Shown here: positions 9,802 through 18,275 of the stretch, piece after piece | How the letters are laid out: the number at the start of each line of letters is the position of its first letter | Numbering within the stretch: the stretch's first letter is position 1 | DNA from: Streptomyces sp. NBC_01454 | GTDB taxonomy: Bacteria; Actinomycetota; Actinomycetes; Streptomycetales; Streptomycetaceae | Reading direction: 5' to 3' | DNA length: 64,000 nucleotides | Assembly (NCBI RefSeq): GCF_036227565.1 | Contig: NZ_CP109460.1 | Location: forward strand, 7,316,001-7,380,000 | The notes under the pieces: generated by a model | The model's input: only the letters and a program-made list of their open reading frames with translations | Databases searched by the model: none | What the model was told of the DNA's origin: nothing | Made by a program: the position numbers and the translations under genes

Positions 9802-10584
9802 ATGAGCCGCATGTCTGAGCAACCGGAGCCCGGTGAAATGGGCGAGGCTCTGTCCGAGCGGCTCGCCCGTATCGAGGCGCTGCTGGTGCCCGCGCGGTCA
9901 GAGGCCGGACAGACGGAGCGTCGGTTGCTGCCGGCGTGGCGGCGGGTGACCCGTGGTGAGCCGCGCTGGCCCTCGACGGTCGCGGTGCTGGCTGCGATCG
10001 GGCTGCAGTGGCTGCTGCCCGAGCGGCTGACGATTCATCCGGAGTGGTTGCTGCCGTCGTTGGAGACCGCGCTGCTGATCGCGCTCGTCGCTGCGAATCC
10101 GTACCGGATCGAACGGGCCTCGCGGTTGTACCGGTTGGCGGGGCTGGCTTTGATCGCGATGATCAGCGCGGCGAACGGCTGGTCCGCGGTGCATCTGGTG
10201 ATCGGGCTGGTGCAGGGGGCCGGAGGCACCGATGCCGGACCGTTGCTGACGACCGGCGGTGCCATCTGGCTGACGAATGTCATCGTCTTCGCGCTGTGGT
10301 ACTGGGAGTGGGACCGGGGCGGGCCCATCGCGCGCATACACGCCACCCGGGTGTATCCCGATTTCCTCTTCCCGCAGATGCAGGCGGCCGAACTCGTGCC
10401 GGAGCACTGGGAGCCCGCGTTCCCGGACTACTTGTATCTGTCCTTCACCAATGCCACGGCGTTCAGTCCCACTGATGTGATGCCGCTCAGCCGCTGGGCG
10501 AAGATGCTCATGCTGGTGCAGTCGGCGGTCTCGCTGCTGACCGTTGTCCTGGTCGTCGCCCGCGCGGTCAACATCCTGAAGTAG
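9802..10584 (+). CDS. Polytopic membrane protein with a C-terminal channel-like hairpin (DUF1345-like)
   Basis: This 260-residue protein has a charged N-terminal tail and about six hydrophobic segments. The last 55 residues (LYLSFTNATAFSPTDVMPLS, then a helix) resemble the pore loop plus inner helix of two-helix ion channels and the end of DUF1345-type proteins. The K+-selectivity triplet GYG is absent. ATG 9802 and ATG 9811 are both possible; neither has a strong ribosome site. It is divergent from the esterase and upstream of a CorA-like gene in the same inserted segment, so an ion-handling role is plausible but not shown. Confidence 0.6.
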   Translation: MSRMSEQPEPGEMGEALSERLARIEALLVPARSEAGQTERRLLPAWRRVTRGEPRWPSTVAVLAAIGLQWLLPERLTIHPEWLLPSLETALLIALVAANPYRIERASRLYRLAGLALIAMISAANGWSAVHLVIGLVQGAGGTDAGPLLTTGGAIWLTNVIVFALWYWEWDRGGPIARIHATRVYPDFLFPQMQAAELVPEHWEPAFPDYLYLSFTNATAFSPTDVMPLSRWAKMLMLVQSAVSLLTVVLVVARAVNILK

Positions 10585-10592
10585 CCGCACAG

Positions 10593-10609
10593 CGCCACCC
10601 CGTGTGGCG
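10593..10609 (+). terminator. Small hairpin after the channel-like gene
   Basis: A 6-bp stem CGCCAC/GTGGCG with a five-base loop starts eight bases after the stop codon. It is weak, but it is the only hairpin before the next reading frame. Confidence 0.4.
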
Positions 10610-10729
10610 GTGGGGAGGCTCCGGCGGCTGCCACGAGGCGCCACCTGCCGCTGACTTGGGGGTTTGTGCGGGGCTCGGTAGTGGGTGCCGATCGCTTCTA
10701 CCGTTTCGAGCAGGGAGTAAGGGGATGTG

Positions 10730-10831
10730 GTGACGGTGTCCCTGCTGGAGGAATGGGAGCCACGTGAGGCCGCGATCCGGGAGCGGGTGGCCGAACTGCG
10801 GGTAGAGGGCGCGGAGTTGAGTGAGCAGTGA
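10730..10831 (+). pseudogene. 33-residue truncated reading frame resembling a transposon-associated protein start
   Basis: AAGGGGAT precedes GTG 10730 (an ATG three bases further up is out of frame). The product starts TVSLLEEWEPREAAIRERVA and is a short amphipathic, Glu/Arg-rich helix before an early stop. Its style matches the N-terminal coiled-coil of small Streptomyces proteins commonly found beside transposase genes. This is a recollection of a pattern, not a verified match. It may be a remnant of a mobile element that shaped this segment. Confidence 0.35.
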
Positions 10832-10898
10832 CCACCCCGCCAAAGAGGAATCGAGCACTAGGCTGCTGCCCCACGCGAGTCAGTCGAAGGAGGACGTT

Positions 10899-12299
10899 GT
10901 GCCACGGTCCGACACGGCGGTCAGGGCTCGTACCCGCCTACTGTTGATGTACAACCTCACGCAGCAGGTGCGGGTGCCCGACGACATGCTCCGCCCGCTG
11001 ACCGAGGCGCTTGACCTCGGCCGGTTCGCCGCCCACGTCGAGGCCGCCGGGCGGCTGCTGCCCCGGCTGGTGCTGCACGAGCGCGTCCCCGAGATCACGC
11101 TGCCGCCGAGTGCGGGCCGGGTCGACGGTGCGGCAATCACCCTGGCCGTCACGCCTCGCCGGGACCCGCTGCTCTTCGTGGACGTCGAGATCGCGGAGGG
11201 CTCGGACGGCTCGGACGCGATTGCCGAGACCCTCTACGCCACCTGGCAGGACCGCTCCGCGACGTGCGTCGGCGGGGCGCCGCTGACCGAGTGGCTCGAC
11301 GGGCGCCTGCGTGCGTACGGCGTCACGGACCGGCCCGCCGACCAGCCGCCGCTCGAGTTCGGCCGGAACGTCCACCAGAGCGTCTTCCCCGGAGCGGCGC
11401 TCGCGCGAGGGCTGCTCGCTGAGCACGTGCCCGGCGACGCGGTCGGCCCGGACGTGGTGACGATCGCGCTCCGCGGCACGCTGGACGGCAGCACCGGCGC
11501 CACGCTGGGCATACGCCGGCCCGAGACGCTGAACAACCCCGGCCAGACCATGGTCGCGCACGGCAGGGGCGTGTCATTGATCGTCGGCTACGCGCCGCCG
11601 GTGGAGAACGCCTTCGGGCTGGCCGCGGCCGGCATCCTCAACGCGGTCGCGGCCGTGCACCGCATCCGGCGGCAGGCGTTCGAGGCGCTGGAGCTCGACC
11701 GGGCCGCGGTGGTCGAGACGGCGGACGATGCCCGCACCCTGGTCGCGCGGCTCTCGCGCCGGCTCAGCGATCTCCAGCTCGACCTGAGCTTCAGCGTCGA
11801 GGCGTACGCCGACACGACCCTCATCCCGGAGCTGCTGGTCGAAGGCTTCCACTCGTCGCTGCGCGGGGTCTCGGCGCTGGCGGACGCGCTGGCCAACACA
11901 TCCCGCACCGTCGAGCGCGTGGACGCCGTCCTCGCGACGCGACGCGTCGACCTGGAGACGGCGTCCCAGCAGTACGCCGAGCGCCGCGACCGGGTGCTGG
12001 CCGCGGCGATTGCCGCCGGCTCGGTCATCGCGCTCCCGCCCGCGCTGCTGCTCGCGTTCTTCGGCGTCAACAGCAGCGACGTGGACCCGCGCCGGTCGAT
12101 CCTGGACGTCCACCACTACGGTGTCGCATACGCGATCGCCTGGTTGCCGTTCCTGCTGCTGATCGCGGCCGGCATGGTCGCACGCCACCGCATATCGCTG
12201 CGTCTGTCCGCCCCAGACGCCGTCATTCCGGCTGGCATTCCCGATCGGCGCCGAACCTGGCGTTCCTGGCTCGGACGATCGCGGCGACGCGGTCGGTGA
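10899..12299 (+). CDS. CorA-like membrane protein with GVN in place of GMN
   Basis: This 466-residue protein has a large soluble part, a helical stretch of about 100 residues, and two C-terminal membrane helices separated by FFGVNSSDVDP. The layout is that of CorA-type Mg2+/Co2+ channels, whose first helix ends in GMN; here the Met is Val, which departs from the selectivity signature. GTG 10899 follows AAGGAGG and is preferred over an upstream TTG/GTG reading. The last 25 codons run antisense through a LuxR remnant, so the Arg-rich tail is either a natural convergent overlap or was altered at the recombination junction. Substrate uncertain. Confidence 0.65.
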   Translation: MPRSDTAVRARTRLLLMYNLTQQVRVPDDMLRPLTEALDLGRFAAHVEAAGRLLPRLVLHERVPEITLPPSAGRVDGAAITLAVTPRRDPLLFVDVEIAEGSDGSDAIAETLYATWQDRSATCVGGAPLTEWLDGRLRAYGVTDRPADQPPLEFGRNVHQSVFPGAALARGLLAEHVPGDAVGPDVVTIALRGTLDGSTGATLGIRRPETLNNPGQTMVAHGRGVSLIVGYAPPVENAFGLAAAGILNAVAAVHRIRRQAFEALELDRAAVVETADDARTLVARLSRRLSDLQLDLSFSVEAYADTTLIPELLVEGFHSSLRGVSALADALANTSRTVERVDAVLATRRVDLETASQQYAERRDRVLAAAIAAGSVIALPPALLLAFFGVNSSDVDPRRSILDVHHYGVAYAIAWLPFLLLIAAGMVARHRISLRLSAPDAVIPAGIPDRRRTWRSWLGRSRRRGR

Positions 12300-12354
12300 C
12301 GCCGAGCTGCGCGAAGACCGCGGAAACGTAGTGGCGCACGGTCTTCTCGGGTGA
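12223..12354 (-). pseudogene. 3' remnant of a LuxR-family response regulator
   Basis: Read on the minus strand, the sequence encodes SPEKTVRHYVSAVFAQLGV followed by TDRVAAIVRARNA and a short tail ending in a TGA at 12223. This is the recognition-helix half of a LuxR/NarL HTH domain. The frame is lost exactly where the 143-bp repeat starts, so the receiver domain and the first half of the HTH are gone. It overlaps the end of the CorA-like gene by 77 bases on the opposite strand. Confidence 0.75.
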
Positions 12355-12495
12355 CACCCGCCCGCCGGGGTTGCGGCCCCGGCGGGCGGCTGGGCGGCCG
12401 CGCCGTCAGCCGAGGGTGACCGAGCCGCCCTTGACGTCCACCTTGGCGGGCGCCAGCGCCTTGGTGGCGGGGCCCTTCTTCACGCTGCCGTCGTT
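12353..12495. repeat. 143-bp direct repeat, right copy
   Basis: This is the partner of 7789-7931 with three mismatches. It covers the last 30 codons of the intact Rieske gene and its downstream hairpin. The left boundary cuts the LuxR remnant. Confidence 0.92.
12360..12387 (-). terminator. Terminator of the Rieske gene
   Basis: A perfect 11-bp G+C stem with a six-base loop starts 19 bases downstream of the stop codon on the minus strand. The identical structure is duplicated at 7796-7823. Confidence 0.8.
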
Positions 12496-12969
12496 GATGT
12501 CGAACTTGCTGCCGTGGCACATGCAGTTGATGGTGCCGCCGGAGACCTCGCCGACCACGCAGCCCGCGTGTGTGCAGATCGCGGAGAACGCCTTGATCTC
12601 GCCGTCCTGCGGCTGGGTGACGACCACCTTCTCGGCCTTGAAGATCTTGCCGCCGCCCTTGGGGATCTCCGAGGTCTTGGCGAGGGCGGTGCCGCCGGCT
12701 CCACCGCTGCCGCTGCCCCCGCCGCTCGACCCGGAGGCCGACTGCTCGCCGGCCGCGTCGTTGGAGTCGCCGCTCCCCGCGTCCATCTTGCTGCCGCCGC
12801 AGGCCGCGAGCGCCGCCGTCAGTCCGGCCGCGCCGACCGCCGCGACCACGGCCCGCCGCCCCGCCCCGCGCTCCGCCGGTGCCGTGCCGGTCTCTTCCGT
12901 CGCCGTCATCGCCGCGGTCTCCGTCCGCTCCGACGCTGCCTGTCGAGCCATGGTGTGCCTCCGGTTCAT
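12406..12969 (-). CDS. Tat-exported Rieske [2Fe-2S] lipoprotein
   Basis: This 187-residue protein has a twin-arginine signal (GRRAVVAAVG) leading to a lipobox LAAC near residue 58, then a Gly/Ser-rich linker. The Rieske domain has both cluster motifs, CTHAGC and CHGSKF, the latter in place of the more common CPCHGS. A single-domain exported Rieske protein of this kind is common in Streptomyces; its electron partner is unknown. ATG 12969 follows GAAGG at six bases. A copy of its 3' end at 7842-7931 marks an integration or recombination event. Confidence 0.88.
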   Translation of the reverse strand: MNRRHTMARQAASERTETAAMTATEETGTAPAERGAGRRAVVAAVGAAGLTAALAACGGSKMDAGSGDSNDAAGEQSASGSSGGGSGSGGAGGTALAKTSEIPKGGGKIFKAEKVVVTQPQDGEIKAFSAICTHAGCVVGEVSGGTINCMCHGSKFDINDGSVKKGPATKALAPAKVDVKGGSVTLG

Positions 12970-13178
12970 GGTGGTGCCTTCGGTGCGCGCTCTGCTCCAT
13001 GGGCGTTGCACAAGGTCCATACGGAGCGACGGCCCGGGGCGTTCAACACGCACATGTTCCTTTCGCAGAGGTACGAACGACGGCAGGAAACGGCGGTGGA
13101 AAACGGCGGCGGAACAGCGCCATGCATTGGGGCAGTAGTGGTGGCACGAACGGCTGAGGGCCGTTCGGGGGACGCCCC

Positions 13179-15332
13179 TCAGTCCCCCTCGGCCTCCTGG
13201 GTGCGTCCCTCCAGCGCCTCCCGCAGAAAGTCCCGCTGGAAGTGCAGCAGCTGCTCGTTGACCGTGTCATCGGCGGGCAGATGGGTGGCGCCGGGCAGCG
13301 GCAGTACGCTGTGCGGCTTGCCCGCGGCGAGCAGCTCCGCCGAGAAGCGCAGGGTGTGCGCGGCCGCGACATTGTCGTCCGCGAGCCCGTGGACCAGCAG
13401 CAGCGGGCGGCTCAGCAGATGGCCGTGGCCGATCAGGGAGCAGCGCGCATAGTTCTCCGGCTGCTCCTCGGGGTGGCCCAGGAACCGCTCCTTCCAGTGG
13501 GTGTCGTACAGCCGCATGTCGGTGGGCGGCGCACCGGCGACCGCCGCATGGAAGACCTCGGGGCGGTGCAGCACCGCGCCGGCGGCCAGGAACCCGCCGA
13601 ACGACCAGCCGCGGATCGCCACCCGCGCCAGATCGAGGGCGCCGCACTGCTCCGCGGCCGCCCGCAGCCCGTCGACCTGGTCCTCCAGGGCAGGGGTGAG
13701 CTGGTCACCGTGGATGGTCTTCTCCCAGGCCGGGCCCCGGTTCGGTGTCCCGCGGCCGTCGACGACCAGCACCGCGAAGCCCTGCTCGGCGAACCACTGC
13801 GACACACAGGTGGGCCATTCGCGGGCGCGCCCCACCTGCTGCATTCCCGGCCCGCCGTACGGATCGAGCAGCACCGGCAGCTTCCCCGTGCCCTCCTCGT
13901 GCCAGGACGGCAGGAAGAGAGCGCCGCGCAACTGCCGTTCGCCGAGGATGAGATGGCGGGGGCGCGGGGTGACCGACGGCTCCTCGGCGAGGGAGCGGAT
14001 GACCTGGCACGGCGCGTCCTGGTCCGTCCCCGTACCGTCCGCCGGCTCCGCCCGCAGGACGCGCGCCTCGTCGCCCCGTGGCGTCTCCCCGGACACGACG
14101 ACCGTGCCGCCCCGCCCCACACCGGTGAATCTGCCCGGCCCCTGGCTCAGCCGCCGGTTGCCGCGGCCCGGTTCATGGCGCCACACATGGGTCTCCAGGG
14201 GGTCCTCGCTCGCCGTGAACAGCACCTGCTCGCCCTCGACCCCGAGGACCTCGCACAGCTGCAGCCCCCTGGGGGTGACCCGTCGGCCGGCGACGGTCAG
14301 ATACCGGGTGTCGCCGTCGTCCTCGGGGAGCACCAGGGCACCCGACGCCGTACGGGCGGGGGTGCCGCGGACGATCTCCACCCAGGCGGGATCGGTCCGC
14401 TCGTGCAGCACCTCGGTGGCCCCGGTCGCCGGATCGACCGCGAGCGTCCGCAGTATGCGCTGGTCACGGCTCTGTACGGTGAGGAAGGGGCCCTGTGCGT
14501 CCCAGCCGGCGGCGACGAGGTACTCATAGGCCCTGCGGTCCCACCGCACGTCGATCCGCCCGCCCTCCAGGGAGCGGAGCTGCACGGTGACCTCCGCATT
14601 GGGGGTGCCGGCCGCCGGGTAGGCAACCGCCCGCGGCGGCTTCGTCGGGTCGGCCGGATCCGCCGTGTAACGCCGTTCCACGGGGCCGGTGTCGACCCTG
14701 GCCACCAGGAGGTGGCGGCTGTCCGGCGCCCACCAGTAGCCGCGCATCCGGTGCATGGACTCCGCGGCGACGTATTCGGCGAGCCCGTAGGAAACCTCCG
14801 GGCCCTCGGCGCGGGCCAGTTGCCGGTCGGTGCCGGCCAGATCGACGACGTGGAGGCAGCGGCGGCTCACATAGGCGAGGTGCCGGCCGTCGGGGGAGGG
14901 CCGGGGGTCGACCACCGGCCCCGCCGCGGGGACGGAGAACGGCGCGCCACCGTCGGTCCGCACCGCCCACAGGGCTCCGGACAGCGCGAACGCCACCAGA
15001 CGGGCCGCGTCGTCCGCCGCGTACGACACCACGCCCACCGAGCGCTCCCGGGCGCGCTCCCGGCGCAGCCGCTCCTCCTCGGGGATCTCCCCGGAGCCGT
15101 TCCCCACCAGGAGCGCCGGGTCGGCCAGCAGCTGCTCCGTGCCGTCCTCGTACTGCCACAGCCGGCCCACGGGATCGGTGCCGGAGCCCGTGCGGACGAA
15201 CAGGACCCGGGAGCCGTCGGGGGAGACGGTGAATTGCCGGGGCACGCCGAGGGAGAAGCGGCGGGTGCGCGCGAACTGTCGGGGGAACGCAGCGGAGTCC
15301 ACGGTGTGCCCGGTGTTCCGGTCGCTGTCCAC
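13179..15332 (-). CDS. S9 family prolyl oligopeptidase / dipeptidyl-peptidase IV-like
   Basis: This 717-residue cytoplasmic protein has an N-terminal DPP-IV-type beta-propeller and a C-terminal alpha/beta-hydrolase domain. The catalytic Ser is in GWSFGG, the Asp in HGLADDNV and the His in PGATHLP. The AEYVAAESMHR segment corresponds to the Glu-Glu motif that binds the free N-terminus in DPP-IV; one of the two Glu is replaced by Ser. RGYWWAPDSRH follows, as in the family. The start is GTG 15332, eight bases after GGAGG. It stands alone; upstream lies a remnant of a monooxygenase. Confidence 0.88.
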   Translation of the reverse strand: MDSDRNTGHTVDSAAFPRQFARTRRFSLGVPRQFTVSPDGSRVLFVRTGSGTDPVGRLWQYEDGTEQLLADPALLVGNGSGEIPEEERLRRERARERSVGVVSYAADDAARLVAFALSGALWAVRTDGGAPFSVPAAGPVVDPRPSPDGRHLAYVSRRCLHVVDLAGTDRQLARAEGPEVSYGLAEYVAAESMHRMRGYWWAPDSRHLLVARVDTGPVERRYTADPADPTKPPRAVAYPAAGTPNAEVTVQLRSLEGGRIDVRWDRRAYEYLVAAGWDAQGPFLTVQSRDQRILRTLAVDPATGATEVLHERTDPAWVEIVRGTPARTASGALVLPEDDGDTRYLTVAGRRVTPRGLQLCEVLGVEGEQVLFTASEDPLETHVWRHEPGRGNRRLSQGPGRFTGVGRGGTVVVSGETPRGDEARVLRAEPADGTGTDQDAPCQVIRSLAEEPSVTPRPRHLILGERQLRGALFLPSWHEEGTGKLPVLLDPYGGPGMQQVGRAREWPTCVSQWFAEQGFAVLVVDGRGTPNRGPAWEKTIHGDQLTPALEDQVDGLRAAAEQCGALDLARVAIRGWSFGGFLAAGAVLHRPEVFHAAVAGAPPTDMRLYDTHWKERFLGHPEEQPENYARCSLIGHGHLLSRPLLLVHGLADDNVAAAHTLRFSAELLAAGKPHSVLPLPGATHLPADDTVNEQLLHFQRDFLREALEGRTQEAEGD

Positions 15333-15656
15333 GGTGCTGTCCTCCAGAGGGTGAGGGACCCGGACGACGGTGCCGTCCGGGGATGACGATCTCTGAAGGG
15401 AAACTAGGCACATCGAAGAGGCCGGCGGAAGACCCGGCCGCGGCCCGGCTCCCTCACCCCTCGCCGCTGCCGCCCGGACCGGCCGGGCGGAGGCGATCTC
15501 CCGGAACCGCGAAACCCGGGGCGGCGAGCGGCAGCAGCACGGCCGCGCACGCCGGGAGGGCGTAGGCCAGGCGGGAAGTGGCCGCCGGAGCCCAGGAGGC
15601 CGCTGAGTGCGCCGCCGGTGACCACACCGGCGTGGTGGAAGCCGTTGAGCCGGGAG
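15333..15656. other. Upstream region of the peptidase gene, about 320 bp without an intact gene
   Basis: This contains the promoter side of the peptidase gene and the frame-disrupted continuation of the monooxygenase remnant. Fragments on the minus strand in other frames look like further decayed monooxygenase sequence, but I cannot align them safely. Confidence 0.4.
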
Positions 15657-15950
15657 GGGAGGGGTAACCAGCCAGGAATCTTCGGTCCGCTTCTGCAGGC
15701 TCTTCACCTCGACCCCGCACTCCACCCGCTCGGTCAGCCGGTACGCCTCGGCGAACGACCGCAGACACGCGAGGGTGTCCTTGTGCGGCGGATAGTCCGC
15801 ATACGAATCCGGCATCGGGAACCCGCCGAATCCGGAAAGCGTCTTGCTGGAAATGAAGTGAGCCGAGCCGTACATCGGAGATCCCGGATTCTCGATGTCC
15901 CCCGCAGGTGTCCAGCTCACCCGCTTTCCACGCCCCGTTGTCCCCGCCAT
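15657..15950 (-). pseudogene. Internal fragment of a flavin-containing monooxygenase gene
   Basis: The minus-strand frame encodes SPMYGSAHFISSKTLSGF, then FPMPDSYADYPPHKDTL, a leucine/alanine helix and VECGVEVKSL ending in SWLVT. This is the region just after the FAD-binding Rossmann motif in flavin-containing monooxygenases. The GxGxxG part is missing at the front, and the frame turns into low-complexity sequence after SWLVT. It is therefore a truncated, frame-shifted relic. Confidence 0.7.
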
Positions 15951-16264
15951 GCGCGTTGCCCATCGTTCCTCATCCCTTTGCCGTGGGAACCGGAAATCCC
16001 TCGTGGTCACGACGCCAGACAAATGAGGTGCCGGGGACGGGGGTTCTCGCGGCCGTACACAGGACCGCAGCGGCCATCGCGACGGCCTCGCCGATGCCTG
16101 TCCGCGGCCGAATGGCGAGGACCGGCGGTAATGCCGCAGGCCCGGTGCGCGATAACGCAAAGTCATTGCCGTGTCACATCGCGCCATGAAGAAGTCCGGC
16201 TGCCGGACCGGGCGGAACTGCCCTACAATCTGCGGACACTTCCGCCGGCCGTCTGGTTATTCCC
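15951..16264. other. 314-bp region upstream of the histidine kinase, no gene recognised
   Basis: I find no supported reading frame here. The last 100 bases hold the promoter side of the kinase gene. The bases before its ATG lack a clear ribosome site, so the kinase may be translated from a leaderless or weakly led message. Confidence 0.4.
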
Positions 16265-18022
16265 ATGACCCTTGAGAAAAGCTCCGCACCGTTCACCGAA
16301 ACCACGGAGAAGTCACCCTCCCATTCCGTGAATTCGGTGGAGGCGGCCACGCTGGACGCCCTGCGGAGCCGGCTGCGGACGCTGTTCCGGATGCGCCCGT
16401 GGTACACCGTGGTGGTCGACGCGGTGCTCGCGCTGGGCTGTGCCCTGGTGGACCCCCAGATCCGGGAGGGCTTCGCGCCGGGCGAGATCTACAGCCCGCT
16501 GTCGCCGTCCGCATCCGGCTGGCTGACGGCCGGGGTGGCCGGGCTCCTGCTGTTCCGGCGCCGCTTTCCGGTCGCGGTCGCCGCCGCCGTGACCGGCGGT
16601 CTGCTGCTGGGCACCGGGTCCGTGCTGACCCTCTCCGTCGCGTACTACTCACTCGCCCGCCATGCCGGCCCGGCCCGGCGGATCCGCACCGTGGTGGTGA
16701 CCGCGTCGCTCGGGCTCGCCACCGTCCTCGCCGTCGCCCTGGTACACCTGCACCGTCTCGCCCCCCGTCACGGGCTCACCGCTTCGTTCCAGGGAGTGCT
16801 GCTGCTCATGGTGGCGCTGGCCGCCGTCGTGCTGCCCGTGCTCGCCGGGCTCCGCCCGCTGGGCCGGCACCCGGGCTGGTGGGAGACCCGGCGGGCGATG
16901 CTGTTCGACGTGTCGCTGGTGGTGCTGTTCCCACTGGCCAACCCGGCGGTACTCCTCGTCAACGTCGTCCATGGCAGCCCGCTGGGGCTTCCGGCGCCGG
17001 TGGTCGCCGCGCTCGCGGTCCTGGGGGGCCTGGCCGTCGTCCTGCGCCGCCGCTACCCCGCGGGCGTCGCGGTGGCATCCATCGCACTGCTGCCGCTGGT
17101 CCTGCCGCCCCTCAGCACCCTGCCGGTCTGCCTGTACACGGTGGCCAAATATGGGCGCTCCCGCCGCCAGCTGCTGACGATCTCCGGGGCGGCCGCGGCC
17201 ATGCTCCTCGCCTGGTCTTACATCATGGACCTGCCGGGGATCACCCCCATGGCGATGTTCCTGCTGGTCTCGATGATCGTGGTCCCCGTGCTGCTCGGCA
17301 TGTACCGGGGCACCAAGCAGAGTCTGCTGGTGAACCTGCGGGAGCGGGCGGAGCGTCTGGAGCGCGAGCAGCACCTCAAGGAGGCGCAGGCGCGGATGCA
17401 GGAACGCGCCCGGATCGCCCGCGAGATGCACGATGTGGTCTCGCACCGGGTGACCCTGATGGTGGTGCACGCGGGCGCCCTGGAAGCCGGGGCCGGCGGC
17501 GACAACGAGGTCGCCCGGAAGACCGGCGCACTGATCGGCCAGATGGGCCGCCAGGCGCTCAACGAACTGCGCGATGTGCTGAATGTGCTGCGGATGGACC
17601 ACCCCGACGACCAGGCCCCGGCACCGTCGCTGCCGACGCTCGACGACGTCACCACCCTGGTCGAGGAGTCCCGCAGCACCGGCACCCGCATCGACCTCGA
17701 CATCACCGGCACCCCGCGTGACCTGGACGCCGACCTCGGCGGCACCCTGTACCGCCTCGTCCAGGAGGGCCTGACCAACGCCTGCAAGCATGCCTCCGGG
17801 GCTCCGGTCCGCGTCGAGGTGCGCCACCTCACCGACGCGGTGCGGGTACGGGTGGCGAACGACGCCCCGCAGGGCCCGTCCGGCACGGAACTGCCCAGCG
17901 GCGGCCGCGGACTCGTCGGCCTGGGCGAACGCGTCAGCACCCTCGGCGGCAGCTTCACGTCCGGGGGTCTGCCGGGTGGCGGATTCGCCCTCGAGGCCAC
18001 GGTCCCGCTCGACCGCCGCTGA
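16265..18022 (+). CDS. NarL-type sensor histidine kinase, orphan
   Basis: This 585-residue protein has about 8-10 membrane segments in residues 40-340, then a coiled coil (RERAERLEREQHLKEAQARM). The HisKA_3 dimerisation helix carries the phospho-acceptor His in REMHDVVSHR, and a HATPase_c domain has the N-box EGLTNACKHA and G-box GGRGLVGLGER. It should autophosphorylate and pass phosphate to a LuxR-type regulator, but no response regulator adjoins. The nearest LuxR sequence is the broken fragment at 12223-12354, too far and too damaged to be its partner. ATG 16265 is the first possible start; the ribosome site is poor. Confidence 0.88.
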   Translation: MTLEKSSAPFTETTEKSPSHSVNSVEAATLDALRSRLRTLFRMRPWYTVVVDAVLALGCALVDPQIREGFAPGEIYSPLSPSASGWLTAGVAGLLLFRRRFPVAVAAAVTGGLLLGTGSVLTLSVAYYSLARHAGPARRIRTVVVTASLGLATVLAVALVHLHRLAPRHGLTASFQGVLLLMVALAAVVLPVLAGLRPLGRHPGWWETRRAMLFDVSLVVLFPLANPAVLLVNVVHGSPLGLPAPVVAALAVLGGLAVVLRRRYPAGVAVASIALLPLVLPPLSTLPVCLYTVAKYGRSRRQLLTISGAAAAMLLAWSYIMDLPGITPMAMFLLVSMIVVPVLLGMYRGTKQSLLVNLRERAERLEREQHLKEAQARMQERARIAREMHDVVSHRVTLMVVHAGALEAGAGGDNEVARKTGALIGQMGRQALNELRDVLNVLRMDHPDDQAPAPSLPTLDDVTTLVEESRSTGTRIDLDITGTPRDLDADLGGTLYRLVQEGLTNACKHASGAPVRVEVRHLTDAVRVRVANDAPQGPSGTELPSGGRGLVGLGERVSTLGGSFTSGGLPGGGFALEATVPLDRR

Positions 18023-18079
18023 ACGGGACCGACGCCCCGGGACAGCCCCCTCGGGAACGGCCGCCGCCGACGAAGGACC

Positions 18080-18275
18080 TCACACGCCCTCCCGTTCGCC
18101 GCCACGCTCCACGGACCGGCCCGAGCCGGGGACGGGCACGTCGTAGGACCGCTCACCCGCGCACCGCCACCAGATCCAGGCCGGCGCCAGCACCGCGATC
18201 AGCGCGAGCGGGGCGTAGTTGAACGTCTCGAGGGAGAACACGCCCGAGGCGGCCCACGGGCCGGGTGCACGGCCC
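18080..18275 (-). pseudogene. 3' remnant of an amino-acid permease gene
   Basis: The minus-strand frame ends with GVFSLETFNYAPLALIAVLA followed by a Trp-rich membrane end and a hydrophilic tail. This is the last membrane helix of APC-type amino-acid permeases, where SLETFNYAP is a recognisable element. Further upstream the frame is Arg/Ala/Gly-rich noise, so the rest of the gene is gone. Confidence 0.6.

Larger units (their letters stand above)
7932..12352. mobile_element. Putative inserted segment of about 4.4 kb bounded by 143-bp direct repeats
   Basis: The segment lies between two near-identical copies of a gene's 3' end. One neighbour gene is complete and the other copy is a remnant, the pattern left by integration into a gene end or by a single crossover. 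It carries an esterase, a channel-like membrane protein, a 33-codon remnant like those near transposons, a CorA-like protein and, exactly at the right edge, a LuxR gene without its 5' part. No integrase or transposase was found inside, so it is either a decayed element or the product of homologous recombination with foreign DNA. Confidence 0.5.

Noticed and set aside
7932..12352. Calling the repeat-flanked segment an integrative element with an integrase
   Set aside because: No integrase, transposase or excisionase motif was found in any frame inside; only the repeat structure supports insertion, so I kept a low-confidence call.
15454..15963. 169-codon minus-strand frame over the monooxygenase relic
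   Set aside because: The neighbouring frame contains the recognisable FMO blocks; this one is a shadow with no motif.
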